The position numbers and the translations under genes were made by a program. The notes below the pieces were generated by a model, which did no database searches, was not told the origin of the DNA, and was given only the letters and a program-made list of their open reading frames with translations. From Laceyella tengchongensis (GTDB lineage Bacteria; Bacillota; Bacilli; Thermoactinomycetales; Thermoactinomycetaceae), in assembly GCF_900182735.1 (NCBI RefSeq), contig NZ_FXTU01000008.1, positions 1-64,000 of the forward strand: a DNA stretch of 64,000 bases, written 5' to 3'. Below are positions 8,308 to 20,158 of this stretch, piece by piece; positions within the stretch are counted from its first letter, which is position 1; every line of letters begins with the position of its first letter.

Positions 8308-9366
8308 ATGATACGATCTTTGGGTATCGGTCTCCTGGCGGCGGCCGCCTTGATTCTCCAATCGGTTTGGCCTTCCGGGGTCTGGGCGGAAGGCACCACG
8401 TCAGACACGAATAAGCTGAAACAGATTCAACAAGAAAAGCAGCAAGCGGAGAAAAAAGTGGATGCCGCCCAATCGGAATTAAGTGCGGCCAAAGAGAAAG
8501 TGGACCAAATCGAAAAGGAAATCGGCTCGATTGACGACCAGATAGCGAAACACAAAGCGGATCTTCAGAAGAGCCAGCGGGAATTGAAGCAAAAGCAGGA
8601 AAAGTTCAACACGGTTGTTGCGCGGATGTACCAGCAGGGCCAATCCCATTACCTTGCATTCATGCTGAACGCAGATAGCTTTAACGATTTCTTGGCCCGG
8701 TTCGAGCTGGTGCGCATCGTGTTGAAACGGGAAAAAAACGTGTTGGATGGTTATAAAAAAGCGCAGAGCGACATAGAGAAGCAAATCAAAACCATTGAGC
8801 AAAAGAAAAAAGAGAAAGAGCCTTATCTCAAAAAGGCCCAGGCGGAATTGGCCAATTACACCGCCGTGTACAATCAGCACGCATCTAAGCTGAAACAGCT
8901 GAAACACGACGAAACAGTGACCAAAGAAGCGATAGAACGCAAAAACCGCGCTGTTCGCGCGGCCAAGTCATCCGGCACCAGCTACGGCACGGGCAAGTTG
9001 GCTTGGCCGCAACCGGGTGGCACCGTTACTTCGCCCTTCGGTTATCGGAGTGGGCGCATGCATGAGGGGATCGATATCGGCAACAGCATTGGCTCTCCGA
9101 TTTTGGCGGCGGACAACGGCGAAGTCGTGCTGACCAAATCCGATCCCGGCGGTTATGGATATTATGTGGTAATCGATCACGGCAACGGATTGAAAACCTT
9201 ATATGCCCATATGTATCCCAGCACCGTGACCGTCAGTGTGGGTGAACGGGTGCGGAAAGGGCAACGGATCGCTTCAGTTGGGAACAATGGCCGTTCCACT
9301 GGACCGCATTTGCATTTTGAAACGCACAAAAACGGCACACCTGTCAATCCGATGAAGTATTATTGA
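8308..9366 (+). CDS. Coiled-coil M23 (LytM) peptidoglycan endopeptidase, copy 2
   Basis: 352 aa with a signal peptide ending SGVWA, a Lys/Glu/Gln-rich coiled coil (about 30-215) with the SFNDFLARFELVR element, and a LytM domain. The catalytic set is complete: MHEGIDIG, YAHMY and GPHLHFETH. Its LytM domain is closest to copy 1; both end in PMKY(Y/F). The ribosome site GGAAGGGAG lies 8 nt from the ATG. It starts 32 nt after copy 1, so it belongs to the same transcript. A strong hairpin follows it. Confidence 0.9.
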   Translation: MIRSLGIGLLAAAALILQSVWPSGVWAEGTTSDTNKLKQIQQEKQQAEKKVDAAQSELSAAKEKVDQIEKEIGSIDDQIAKHKADLQKSQRELKQKQEKFNTVVARMYQQGQSHYLAFMLNADSFNDFLARFELVRIVLKREKNVLDGYKKAQSDIEKQIKTIEQKKKEKEPYLKKAQAELANYTAVYNQHASKLKQLKHDETVTKEAIERKNRAVRAAKSSGTSYGTGKLAWPQPGGTVTSPFGYRSGRMHEGIDIGNSIGSPILAADNGEVVLTKSDPGGYGYYVVIDHGNGLKTLYAHMYPSTVTVSVGERVRKGQRIASVGNNGRSTGPHLHFETHKNGTPVNPMKYY

Positions 9367-9398
9367 CGGGTGAAGAGTGATAAGATAAAGGGTTGGCG

Positions 9399-9437
9399 GT
9401 CGATCTAATGATTCCCACGAGGAATGGTTAGATCGAC
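9399..9437 (+). other. Strong hairpin between M23 copies 2 and 3
   Basis: GTCGATCTAA pairs perfectly with TTAGATCGAC, and ATTCC with GGAAT inside the loop. It has no T-run, so it is not a standard terminator. It could stabilise or process the upstream ftsEX-M23 mRNA. Confidence 0.5.
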
Positions 9438-9517
9438 TTGCCATTTACAGGGCAAATTTGTCCAAACCTTGACGGGGAAATGATGAATAGAGCATAAATT
9501 GAGGGGGCTACAAACAA

Positions 9518-10600
9518 ATGAGGAAAAAGCTGGTTGCAGTGGCACTCACGACTTCTCTCATTGCGACCGCCATGCCGCTACAAGCGGGAGCGGAGATTAC
9601 GCGAGAGCAAGTGCAACAGCAACGCGAGAAAAAGGGAGAGTTGTTGGAAAGCAAAAGCAAATATACCGAAGAAATCAATAAATATAAACAAGAAATCGCC
9701 AAAATGACGGAGGAAAAGAAAAAACTGGATGTTAAATTCGCTCCGCAACAAAAACGGTTGAAAGAGGCACAGGATCAGCGGGACAAAGCGTGGGATGAAT
9801 ATAAGAAGCTGATCACCCGGCTGTATCAACAAGGCGAAAACCAATACATGGCGATGTTGTTGTCTGCCCGTTCCTTTAACGATTTTCTGCACCGGTTTGA
9901 GATCGTGCGCATCATGGCCAAAGCGGATTTTGCAACAGTGGAGAGATACCAGGAACGCCTAAAAATAGTGAAGAAGGAAACAGGCGTATATGATAAGCTG
10001 GTCGGCGAGATCCAGAAGAAACAAGATGAGATCAATGCCAAAAACGCTAAACTCTTGGAGTTGATGAAAAAAATCGACAGCAATTTGGAAGCGATCCAGG
10101 ATTGGGAAGAAGCGAACGAAGATGAGATTTTGCAGATCAACTTGGACGATTGGAAGAGCGGGAAGTTGCGCTTCCCATACACCGGGCCGCTCTCCAGACC
10201 GACTAACACGAGAAAGACTTCTGGTTTTGGCGGAAGGTTCCACCCGGTGCTAGGGAAGTACAAAAAGCATGAAGGGATCGACTTTGCCGGACCGTTGGGC
10301 ACACCGGTGCGAGCGGCGGCCGACGGGGTAGTTGTGGCAAGCCGACCTTCTTCTGGTTATGGTTGGCTGATTACCATATACCACGGACAGTACAATGGCA
10401 AACCTTTCTTCACACAATATGCACATAGTTTTCCGGGACAAGTCAAAGTACAATTAGGACAAGAAGTGCATCGTGGGGAACAGATCACTTCTGTTGGAAA
10501 CAACGGCCGTTCCACGGGTCCCCACTTGCACTTCGAAGTGCGCATCGGTCAAGGTGAACGCCCGCCGGCCTATAATCCCGACAATTACATCAAATACTGA
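9518..10600 (+). CDS. Coiled-coil M23 (LytM) peptidoglycan endopeptidase, copy 3
   Basis: 360 aa with a signal peptide ending LQAGA, a coiled coil (about 25-190) with SFNDFLHRFEIVR, a linker containing NLDDWKSGKLRFPYTGP, and a LytM domain. The catalytic residues are KHEGIDFA, QYAHSF and GPHLHFEVR. Compared with copies 1 and 2, the LytM domain has an inserted loop (YHGQYNGKPFFTQYAH) and a longer C-terminus. These traits are shared with copy 4. GAGGGGG lies 10 nt before the ATG. It is 150 bp from copy 2 and may have its own promoter. Confidence 0.9.
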   Translation: MRKKLVAVALTTSLIATAMPLQAGAEITREQVQQQREKKGELLESKSKYTEEINKYKQEIAKMTEEKKKLDVKFAPQQKRLKEAQDQRDKAWDEYKKLITRLYQQGENQYMAMLLSARSFNDFLHRFEIVRIMAKADFATVERYQERLKIVKKETGVYDKLVGEIQKKQDEINAKNAKLLELMKKIDSNLEAIQDWEEANEDEILQINLDDWKSGKLRFPYTGPLSRPTNTRKTSGFGGRFHPVLGKYKKHEGIDFAGPLGTPVRAAADGVVVASRPSSGYGWLITIYHGQYNGKPFFTQYAHSFPGQVKVQLGQEVHRGEQITSVGNNGRSTGPHLHFEVRIGQGERPPAYNPDNYIKY

Positions 10601-10654
10601 TGCCAGCTGTTTTTAAGGATGACGATGATGGTTAGCGAGTTGGTCATTTCGTTT

Positions 10655-10786
10655 AGGGTGTGTCTGGCAGATCAAGTTATGTAGGGAAGAAGCGGCGAAA
10701 AACCATTTCTCGAGGAGCGCCGATGCATAAGTGATGCGAATGAGAAAAGGTTTTTGGAGCCGCTGGCCTATTCATCAGACACGCCT
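10655..10786. repeat. Long-palindrome intergenic repeat, copy A
   Basis: AGGGTGTGTCTG at 10655-10666 pairs with CAGACACGCCT at 10776-10786. Inside, AGCGGC plus AAAAACCATTTCTC (10691-10711) pairs with GAGAAAAGGTTTTT plus GCCGCT (10742-10764). The loop holds a GCAT/ATGC mini-hairpin. A related copy lies at 44512-44620. It may be a MITE-like element or a structured RNA. Confidence 0.65.
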
Positions 10787-10821
10787 AGATAAGATGGGTT
10801 GACACCAAGGGAGGACAGCGC

Positions 10822-11907
10822 ATGAATGCCAAGCGAATAGCCGCCTTGCTTTCGATCGCGTTATTGGCAACGGCGTGCATAGCCCCGCAATCGGCAAATG
10901 CAGAAGTGACCCGTGAGGAAGTGCAGAAACAACGGGAGAAAAAGGGGCGCTTGTTACAAGATCAGAGCAAGATGACAGATGAGATGCGACGCCTGCAGAA
11001 AGAGATCAATGACCTGAATGATGAGATTAGTCGGCTGTCCAAAAAGTTTGCGCCACAACAGAAGGCGTACCTAAAGGCCAAACAAGATCTTGAAGTGAAG
11101 AAAAGGGAGTACCACAAATTGATCCGCCGCATGTATGAACGAGGAGAGAACCAGTACATGTCGATTCTGTTGTCCTCAGACTCGTTCAATGACTTCTTGC
11201 ATCGGTTTGGTATGGTGCGGATCTTGGTAAAGTCCGATTTTGCGAAAGTGATGAAATACAAAGAGGCCTATGAAGTGGCGAAAGAAGCAAACAAAGAGTA
11301 CTTGGCGCTTGTGAATCAAATTGAGGACAAGCAAAATCAGATGAAAAGCAAATTAAAGCAGTTGACCGAAGCGACCAAGAAGATCAACGGGGATTTAAAG
11401 GCGATTCATGATTGGGAAGATGCCAATCAGGACGCAATCCTGGAGATCAACTTGGACGATTGGAAGAACGGGAAGTTGCGCTTCCCATATACCGGGCCGC
11501 TCTCCAAACCGACTCCAGGGCCCAAGACATCCAATTACGGCATGCGCCTGCATCCAGTGCTCCACTATTACCGCTTCCACGCCGGGGTAGATTTTGGCGG
11601 CGGGTTCGGCAAGCCCATCTATGCGCCAGCGGATGGAGTGGTGGTGTCCAGCCGTCCGTCTTCCGGTTATGGTTGGCTAATAACCATCTATCACGGCCAG
11701 TACAATGGCAAACCTTTCTTCACACAATATGCACACAGTAGACCGAGCCAAGTGAAAGTGGAGCCGGGCCAAGAAGTGCATCGGGGGGATCAAATTTCTT
11801 CGATTGGGGACTATGGGCTTGGCAGCGGGCCGCACTTGCACTTTGAGGTTCGCATCGGCTATGGTGAGCGCCCCCCGACTTATAACCCATTGAATTTTAT
11901 ACGGTAG
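10822..11907 (+). CDS. Coiled-coil M23 (LytM) peptidoglycan endopeptidase, copy 4
   Basis: 361 aa. Its signal peptide ends APQSANA. The coiled coil and linker (NLDDWKNGKLRFPYTGP) are close to copy 3. The LytM residues are FHAGVDFG, QYAHSR and GPHLHFEVR, so all metal ligands remain, although the family E/N-G after the first His is A-G here. Stretches of DNA around the linker (10138-10206 and 11448-11516) differ at only a few bases, which points to recent duplication or gene conversion. GGGAGG lies 7 nt before the ATG. The S41 protease follows about 100 bp on. Confidence 0.9.
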   Translation: MNAKRIAALLSIALLATACIAPQSANAEVTREEVQKQREKKGRLLQDQSKMTDEMRRLQKEINDLNDEISRLSKKFAPQQKAYLKAKQDLEVKKREYHKLIRRMYERGENQYMSILLSSDSFNDFLHRFGMVRILVKSDFAKVMKYKEAYEVAKEANKEYLALVNQIEDKQNQMKSKLKQLTEATKKINGDLKAIHDWEDANQDAILEINLDDWKNGKLRFPYTGPLSKPTPGPKTSNYGMRLHPVLHYYRFHAGVDFGGGFGKPIYAPADGVVVSSRPSSGYGWLITIYHGQYNGKPFFTQYAHSRPSQVKVEPGQEVHRGDQISSIGDYGLGSGPHLHFEVRIGYGERPPTYNPLNFIR

Positions 11908-12008
11908 TGGGCAAAGCACGATTGGACGACTAATTTGTTAATGTGTATCATAGATTGGAGAGTGTACAAGTTTCTCCTTCGGGCGAGTGGCCAAAAGGTG
12001 GTGTATCC

Positions 12009-13472
12009 GTGGTATTTAAAGGAAGAACCGTAGCGATTATCGCAATTGTCGCGGTGATATTCAGCAGTCTCGGCACAGCCCTGATTGTGGGCGAGGGTGG
12101 CCTGATCGACCAGTGGGAAGCAGGAACGCTACTCTCCGGCAATTTTTCGCATGATGCGTCGTTTGAAGAGCATGTGGATAAGTTGCGTCAGGCGTACAGT
12201 GCGATCAAAGGGAATTATGTCCACGAGATCAACGATCAGAAGCTGATCGATGGAGCGATTCAGGGGATGGTCAGTTCATTGGGTGACCCCTACTCATCAT
12301 ATATGACCCCCCAACAATCCAGTCAATTCAAAGAAGACTTACAGTCTTCGTTTACCGGCATCGGCGCCGAAGTGTCCATGAAAAACGGCCGTTTGACCAT
12401 CATTTCCCCAATTAAAGGATCTCCTGCTGAAAAAGCGGGCATCCGGCCGAACGACCAGGTGCTGAAAGTGAACGGAATCAGCCTAGAGGGCATGGATGTG
12501 AATACGGCCGTGAGCAAAATTCGCGGCCCCAAAGGAAGCAAGGCCAAGCTGGAAATTGTCCGGCCAGGCGTGAAGGAAGTGCTTCACATCACCATTATTA
12601 GGGATGAGATCTCCCTGCAAACAGTTGAGGCGACGATGTTGCCAGACAAAATCGGACGCATTACCGTCTCCCAGTTTTCCGAGAACACAGCCAAGGATTT
12701 CGCCAACGGCTTGAAGAAGCTGGAAGGGGAAGGCATGAAGGGGCTTGTCATCGATGTGCGTGGCAATCCCGGTGGTTTGTTGCCCGTTGTGTTGGAAATG
12801 TGCGATCAGTTGGTTCCAGACAAAAAAACAGTGATGATGACGGAAGATAAAAACGGCAAACGCGAGAAGTACACGTCCAAATTGGATGAAGCGAAGCCGT
12901 ATCCCATCACGGTTCTGGTTGACAAAGGCAGTGCGAGCGCCTCCGAAATCCTTGCTGCCGCATTGCAAGAATCGGGCGGGTATCCGTTGGTGGGCGAAAC
13001 CACGTTCGGCAAAGGAACCGTCCAGACGACGAGAGATTTCCATGATGGCAGCAACATTAAGCTGACCATTGCCAAATGGTTGACACCGAAGGGAAATTGG
13101 GTGCATCAACAAGGCGGTACCAAAGGGATCAAGCCTGATGTGAAGGTTCCATTGCCCGCTTACATGCATGTTACGCCATTCCATGTGGAGATGCCGCTTG
13201 GCCGTGATCAGAACTCTACGGAAATCAAAAGCATGCAAACCATCTTGGATGCGCTCGGTTACAACCCCGGCCGCCAAGATGGGTATTTTGATGAACGAAC
13301 CGAACAGTCGCTGAAAGCGTTCCAGAAAACCAAAGGGCTTCCGCAGACAGGCAAGCTCGACCAGACAACCGCTGAGGCGGTGCAAGCCGCTTTCATCGAC
13401 TTTGTGAGCGATCCAAAAAACGATGTCCAGTTGCAAGTGGCTGTCGAATTGTTAAAGAAAAAAGCGAAATAA
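12009..13472 (+). CDS. ctpB: S41 C-terminal processing protease, CtpB type
   Basis: A membrane-anchored serine protease of 487 aa. It has one N-terminal membrane helix (VAIIAIVAVIFSSL), then a PDZ domain (about 105-185, with SPAEKAGIRPNDQVLKVNG). The tail-protease domain has the Ser nucleophile in KGSASASE and the general-base Lys in FGKGTVQT. A C-terminal peptidoglycan-binding domain (about 395-455) follows. In B. subtilis the relative CtpB cleaves a sporulation signalling protein and lies in the same ftsEX-ctpB-minJ order. GTG 12009 is preceded by AAGGTGG; a GTG 22 codons earlier has no ribosome site. A terminator follows. Confidence 0.92.
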   Translation: MVFKGRTVAIIAIVAVIFSSLGTALIVGEGGLIDQWEAGTLLSGNFSHDASFEEHVDKLRQAYSAIKGNYVHEINDQKLIDGAIQGMVSSLGDPYSSYMTPQQSSQFKEDLQSSFTGIGAEVSMKNGRLTIISPIKGSPAEKAGIRPNDQVLKVNGISLEGMDVNTAVSKIRGPKGSKAKLEIVRPGVKEVLHITIIRDEISLQTVEATMLPDKIGRITVSQFSENTAKDFANGLKKLEGEGMKGLVIDVRGNPGGLLPVVLEMCDQLVPDKKTVMMTEDKNGKREKYTSKLDEAKPYPITVLVDKGSASASEILAAALQESGGYPLVGETTFGKGTVQTTRDFHDGSNIKLTIAKWLTPKGNWVHQQGGTKGIKPDVKVPLPAYMHVTPFHVEMPLGRDQNSTEIKSMQTILDALGYNPGRQDGYFDERTEQSLKAFQKTKGLPQTGKLDQTTAEAVQAAFIDFVSDPKNDVQLQVAVELLKKKAK

Positions 13473-13494
13473 AGGATTTGCAGTGTCATTGTAG

Positions 13495-13537
13495 AAGTAA
13501 CCCCAGATATTACCAGTTTGGGGTTACTTTTTATTTT
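13495..13537 (+). terminator. Rho-independent terminator after ctpB
   Basis: AAGTAACCCCA pairs with TGGGGTTACTT around a 13-nt loop, then TTTATTTT. It precedes the next start by only about 15 nt, so downstream expression would need readthrough. Confidence 0.8.
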
Positions 13538-13549
13538 GGAGGAATGCTT

Positions 13550-14692
13550 GTGGATGCAGTCTGGTCTTCGGTTTGGCAATGGACAAGTGCGTGGGGGCAG
13601 TTGGTGATCCATCCGGGGAGTTGGCTGGCGCTGATCTTTTTGGTGATGCATACGGCGGGACTAGCGCGGTATGAGCGCAAACGGTTTGCGACCCGCTTGA
13701 CGCCGCCTTTTCCCCTAGCGCTAAGGGCATGGGTGATGGGGCTAGTGTTGGGCGCGGGGTTTTCTCTCTGCTCGCTGTGGGGCCAATGGGTGATCCGTCC
13801 TGCCGATCTCGCCTGGATTTGGGGTTGTACCGCGCTATTGGCCATCATGCGCGCAAGATGGGCGTGTATCGCATATTCGGCGGGCTTGGTTGCTTTGTTA
13901 CAATGCGGGGTGACCATCGCACCAGTCGCGGAATTGCCTGCGGCATGGCAGCCTTACGTGCGCAGTTTGCTGGAAGTGCGTGTGTTGGATTGGCTTTGGA
14001 TCGCATGCCTGGCGCATCTGGTCGAATGGCTGTTGATTCGGCTGGATGGCAGCCAAGGGACCCGACCCGTCTTGGTGAAAGGGAAGCCCGCGCTTCAATT
14101 TCACAAGATTTGGCCGTTTCCGTTGGTGCTGGGGTTGACGCCTGTTCCCCTGTTGCTCGGCTTTGGTTGCCTTAATTATGACAAGCCGTTGGAGCGGGAA
14201 AAGCGATTGGCCTCAACAATGACGTTGGGCTATGCTTTGATTTTGGCAGGGCTGATCACTCTGGCGGAAGTGTGGCCGATGGGGGTGTGGGCGGCAGCGG
14301 TCTTCTCCATCGCAGGGCATGAAGGTATCGCCATATGGAACCGCCTCCGTCTAAAGCGGCTTAGACCTTATTATGTTTCAGACGGCAACGGGATCAAGGT
14401 TATCGCCGTGATGCCGGGAAGCCCGGCCCAACAGATGGGTATTAAGCCGGGGGACGTGGTACACCGTGTCAACGGCAAAAGCGTCCCCACCATGGCCGCG
14501 CTTTTGCAAGTGACAGAGAAAGCTGCTTTTTGCAAGCTGGAAGTGTTGGACGAGCAAGACGACCGGCATATTATGCAAAAAGCCCTGTATGAGGATGACC
14601 CGCGTCATCTGGGGATCATCGGTTCATCCAGCGCTGGGCTGAGCATACCGCAAACGACAGCGACACGGCCAGGGGCGACAGCGTCGCAATGA
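13550..14692 (+). CDS. minJ: PDZ-domain polytopic membrane protein, MinJ-like
   Basis: 380 aa with about six to eight hydrophobic segments over residues 10-290 and a C-terminal PDZ domain (about 290-355) containing MPGSPAQQMGIKPGDVVHR. This architecture and the position after ctpB and before uvrBA match B. subtilis MinJ, which links the MinCD division inhibitor to DivIVA at the poles. Similarity outside the PDZ domain is weak by eye, so the name rests partly on synteny. The GTG at 13550 was chosen for TGGAGGA 6 nt upstream. The ctpB terminator directly precedes the ribosome site. Confidence 0.68.
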   Translation: MDAVWSSVWQWTSAWGQLVIHPGSWLALIFLVMHTAGLARYERKRFATRLTPPFPLALRAWVMGLVLGAGFSLCSLWGQWVIRPADLAWIWGCTALLAIMRARWACIAYSAGLVALLQCGVTIAPVAELPAAWQPYVRSLLEVRVLDWLWIACLAHLVEWLLIRLDGSQGTRPVLVKGKPALQFHKIWPFPLVLGLTPVPLLLGFGCLNYDKPLEREKRLASTMTLGYALILAGLITLAEVWPMGVWAAAVFSIAGHEGIAIWNRLRLKRLRPYYVSDGNGIKVIAVMPGSPAQQMGIKPGDVVHRVNGKSVPTMAALLQVTEKAAFCKLEVLDEQDDRHIMQKALYEDDPRHLGIIGSSSAGLSIPQTTATRPGATASQ

Positions 14693-14699
14693 CCAAATA

Positions 14700-14834
14700 T
14701 CACAAATGCTAAAGTGGCAAGATTGCCGAGGCGGCGGAACTGCTTCCGGCGTCAGCAGAACGAAAGGAAACCATCGGTTTCGGGCCACATTGCCAATCCG
14801 CATAAGAACCTCTGATGATCGAGGTTCTTATTTT
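14700..14834 (+). terminator. Structured 3' region ending in a terminator
   Basis: The terminator proper is TAAGAACCTC (14803-14812) with GAGGTTCTTA (14821-14830), then TTTTATG. The preceding 100 nt are also foldable: GTGGC/GCCAC can enclose small hairpins GGCAA/TTGCC and GAAACC/GGTTTC. I do not recognise a known RNA family. Confidence 0.6.
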
Positions 14835-14885
14835 ATGTGTTTGAGGCAATGCTGGAGATACACAAAAGTGACATAAAGCGAGAAA

Positions 14886-14925
14886 GGAACGGATGTTCCC
14901 CGGTAGAAATGGTTTATGGTATAAT
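14886..14925 (+). promoter_or_regulatory. LexA (DinR) box and promoter of uvrBA
   Basis: GGAACGGATGTTCC (14886-14899) matches 13 of 14 positions of the Bacillus SOS box CGAACRNRYGTTYC. A TATAAT -10 lies at 14920-14925, so the operator overlaps the -35 region. This indicates DNA-damage induction of uvrBA. Confidence 0.85.
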
Positions 14926-14958
14926 ACCCTTTAAGTGAGAAAAGAGGTGAATGCGAGG

Positions 14959-16938
14959 ATGGAGAAGAGATTTCAACTGGTTTCAGAGTTTCAACCGCAA
15001 GGTGACCAGCCACAAGCGATACAAAAGCTGGTGCAGGGGATTGAACAGGGTGAGCGCTATCAAACATTGTTGGGGGCGACCGGAACGGGAAAGACATTCA
15101 CCATCGCACAAACCATCAACCGAGTGAACAAACCGACGCTGGTGATTGCGCATAATAAAACCTTGGCGGCGCAATTGTGTGGGGAGTTAAAGGAGTTTTT
15201 CCCTCACAACGCCGTCGAGTATTTTGTGAGTTATTATGATTATTATCAACCGGAGGCCTATATCCCAGCCACCGATACGTATATTGAAAAGGATGCTTCC
15301 ATCAACGATGAGATCGACAAGTTACGCCACTCGGCTACGAGCGCGTTGTTTGAGCGTTCCGATGTGATCATCGTGTCCAGTGTTTCTTGTATCTACGGTT
15401 TGGGTTCGCCGACCGAATACAAGGAAATGGTGTTGTCGCTTCGGGTGGGGATGGAAAAAGAGCGGAATGAAGTATTGCGCAAGCTGGTCGATATCCAGTA
15501 CGAGCGGAATGACATCAATTTCACGCGCGGCACGTTCCGCGTGCGCGGCGATGTAGTTGAAATCTTCCCAGCCTCTCGCAGTGAACAGGCGGTACGGGTC
15601 GAATTTTTTGGTGACGAGATTGAACGGATTCGCGAAATCGACGTGCTGACGGGGGAAATCCTCGGTGATCGGGAGCATGTCGCCATTTTTCCGGCTTCCC
15701 ACTATGTGACGAGACAAGCCCAATTGGAGCGGGCTCTCACTTCGATTGAGGCTGAATTGGAAGAGCGGCTTAAAGAGTTGCGGGATGCGGGCAAACTGCT
15801 GGAAGCCCAGCGCCTTGAGCAACGGACGCGTTATGATATGGAAATGATTCGTGAAGTAGGTTTTTGTTCTGGGATTGAAAACTATTCGCGACACCTAGTG
15901 GGGAAACAACCAGGGGAAGCCCCTTACACCTTGTTGGATTTTTTTCCTGATGATTACCTGATCATCGTAGACGAATCGCATGTGACTATCCCACAAATCA
16001 ACGGAATGTACAATGGGGACCAAGCACGCAAAACCATGTTGGTGGATCACGGATTCCGATTGCCGTCGGCGAAGGATAACCGCCCGCTCAAGTTTGCCGA
16101 GTTTGAAGAGAAAATCAACCAGATCGTGTTCGTTTCGGCGACCCCGGGGCCGTATGAATTGGAAAAATGCCCCACGGTGGTCGAACAGATCATCCGTCCG
16201 ACCGGTTTGCTAGACCCCGTGATTCACATTCATCCGATTCAGGGGCAAATCGACCACCTGATCGGAGAGATCAACAAGCGAATTGCCGAAGACGAGCGGG
16301 TATTGGTAACCACCTTGACCAAGAAGATGGCAGAGGACTTGACCGATTATCTCAAAGAAATTGGGATCAAGGTGCGTTATTTACATTCAGACATCAAGAC
16401 GATTGAGCGGATGCAAATTCTGCGCGATTTGCGTTTGGGTGAATTTGATGTGCTGATCGGGATCAACCTGTTAAGAGAAGGGTTGGACTTGCCAGAAGTT
16501 TCATTAGTCGCCATTTTGGACGCCGACAAAGAAGGGTTCCTGCGCTCAGAACGCTCCCTGATCCAGACGATTGGCCGGGCGGCGCGAAATGCCAGAGGGG
16601 AAGTGATCATGTATGCCGATAAGATCACAGACTCCATGCGGCGAGCAATAGAGGAAACCGAACGTCGGCGCGAGATTCAGATGAAGTACAACGAGGAGCA
16701 CGGCATTACGCCGCAGACGATTCGGAAAAAGGTGCATGATGTCATTGAAGCGACCAAAGTGGCTGAAGACCAAGCAGAATACCAAGTGGACAAGGAAATG
16801 AAGAAATTGTCCAAGGGTGAGCGACTGAAGCTGATCGAGCAGATGGAGAAAGAAATGAAGCAAGCTGCCAAGGATCTCAATTTCGAACGAGCGGCCGAAT
16901 TGCGCGACCTCATCTTGGAGCTTAAAGCGGAGGGTTAA
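14959..16938 (+). CDS. uvrB: Excinuclease ABC subunit B
   Basis: A 659-aa helicase-like damage-verification subunit of nucleotide excision repair. Walker A GATGTGKT is near residue 40. The beta-hairpin region follows (YYDYYQPEAY near 95), then DEAD-type DESH (VDESHVTIPQ), helicase motifs V and VI (GRAARN), and the C-terminal UVR motif that binds UvrC (KDLNFERAAELRD). MEKRFQLVSEF was taken as the start because AGAGGTGA lies 9 nt upstream. It is followed by uvrA after 6 nt, the usual order, and is SOS controlled. Confidence 0.97.
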   Translation: MEKRFQLVSEFQPQGDQPQAIQKLVQGIEQGERYQTLLGATGTGKTFTIAQTINRVNKPTLVIAHNKTLAAQLCGELKEFFPHNAVEYFVSYYDYYQPEAYIPATDTYIEKDASINDEIDKLRHSATSALFERSDVIIVSSVSCIYGLGSPTEYKEMVLSLRVGMEKERNEVLRKLVDIQYERNDINFTRGTFRVRGDVVEIFPASRSEQAVRVEFFGDEIERIREIDVLTGEILGDREHVAIFPASHYVTRQAQLERALTSIEAELEERLKELRDAGKLLEAQRLEQRTRYDMEMIREVGFCSGIENYSRHLVGKQPGEAPYTLLDFFPDDYLIIVDESHVTIPQINGMYNGDQARKTMLVDHGFRLPSAKDNRPLKFAEFEEKINQIVFVSATPGPYELEKCPTVVEQIIRPTGLLDPVIHIHPIQGQIDHLIGEINKRIAEDERVLVTTLTKKMAEDLTDYLKEIGIKVRYLHSDIKTIERMQILRDLRLGEFDVLIGINLLREGLDLPEVSLVAILDADKEGFLRSERSLIQTIGRAARNARGEVIMYADKITDSMRRAIEETERRREIQMKYNEEHGITPQTIRKKVHDVIEATKVAEDQAEYQVDKEMKKLSKGERLKLIEQMEKEMKQAAKDLNFERAAELRDLILELKAEG

Positions 16939-16944
16939 GTGATT

Positions 16945-19824
<2,880 letters not shown>

Positions 19825-19942
19825 CTCAAGCACGGATGGCATGCGTTTCCGCTTATTTCCGGCATAGAGCGATGTAGGACAAAGCATGCTAGAAAGTAGG
19901 CAAGACGTCTTTCATATCCTACAGACAAGGGAGTGACGGGAC

Positions 19943-20143
19943 ATGGCGAGAAACAACAAACTGTTGGTTCCTGGCGCGAGCGCTTCACTTGATCAGATGA
20001 AGCGGGAGATTGCGAACGAGTTTGGTGTTGAGCTGGGTGCGGACGCAACCGCCCGTGCGAACGGTTCTGTAGGCGGTGAAATGACAAAACGTCTTGTTGC
20101 TATGGCTTCGCAGATGTTGAAGCAGAAAAACGCGGGGGAATAA
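19943..20143 (+). CDS. Alpha/beta-type small acid-soluble spore protein
   Basis: A 66-aa DNA-coating protein of the dormant spore that shifts DNA to an A-like form and blocks UV damage. The family hallmarks are present: LDQMKREIANEFGVELGAD, where the EIA peptide is the GPR germination-protease site, and the second block NGSVGGEMTKRLVAMA. AAGGGAG precedes the ATG. A sigma-G promoter is expected, but I could not mark a convincing one. It is an independent unit between uvrA and its own terminator, and is the clearest sign that the organism sporulates. Confidence 0.95.
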   Translation: MARNNKLLVPGASASLDQMKREIANEFGVELGADATARANGSVGGEMTKRLVAMASQMLKQKNAGE

Positions 20144-20158
20144 TCCCCGCGTTTTTTT
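20128..20158 (+). terminator. Rho-independent terminator of the spore-protein gene
   Basis: CGCGGGG and CCCCGCG form the stem, extended by AAA/TTT, followed by seven T. The stop codon TAA is in the loop. Confidence 0.9.

Noticed and set aside
12483..13436. Long open frame antisense to ctpB
   Set aside because: A typical antisense shadow of a GC-rich gene. The sense frame has clear PDZ and S41 domains.
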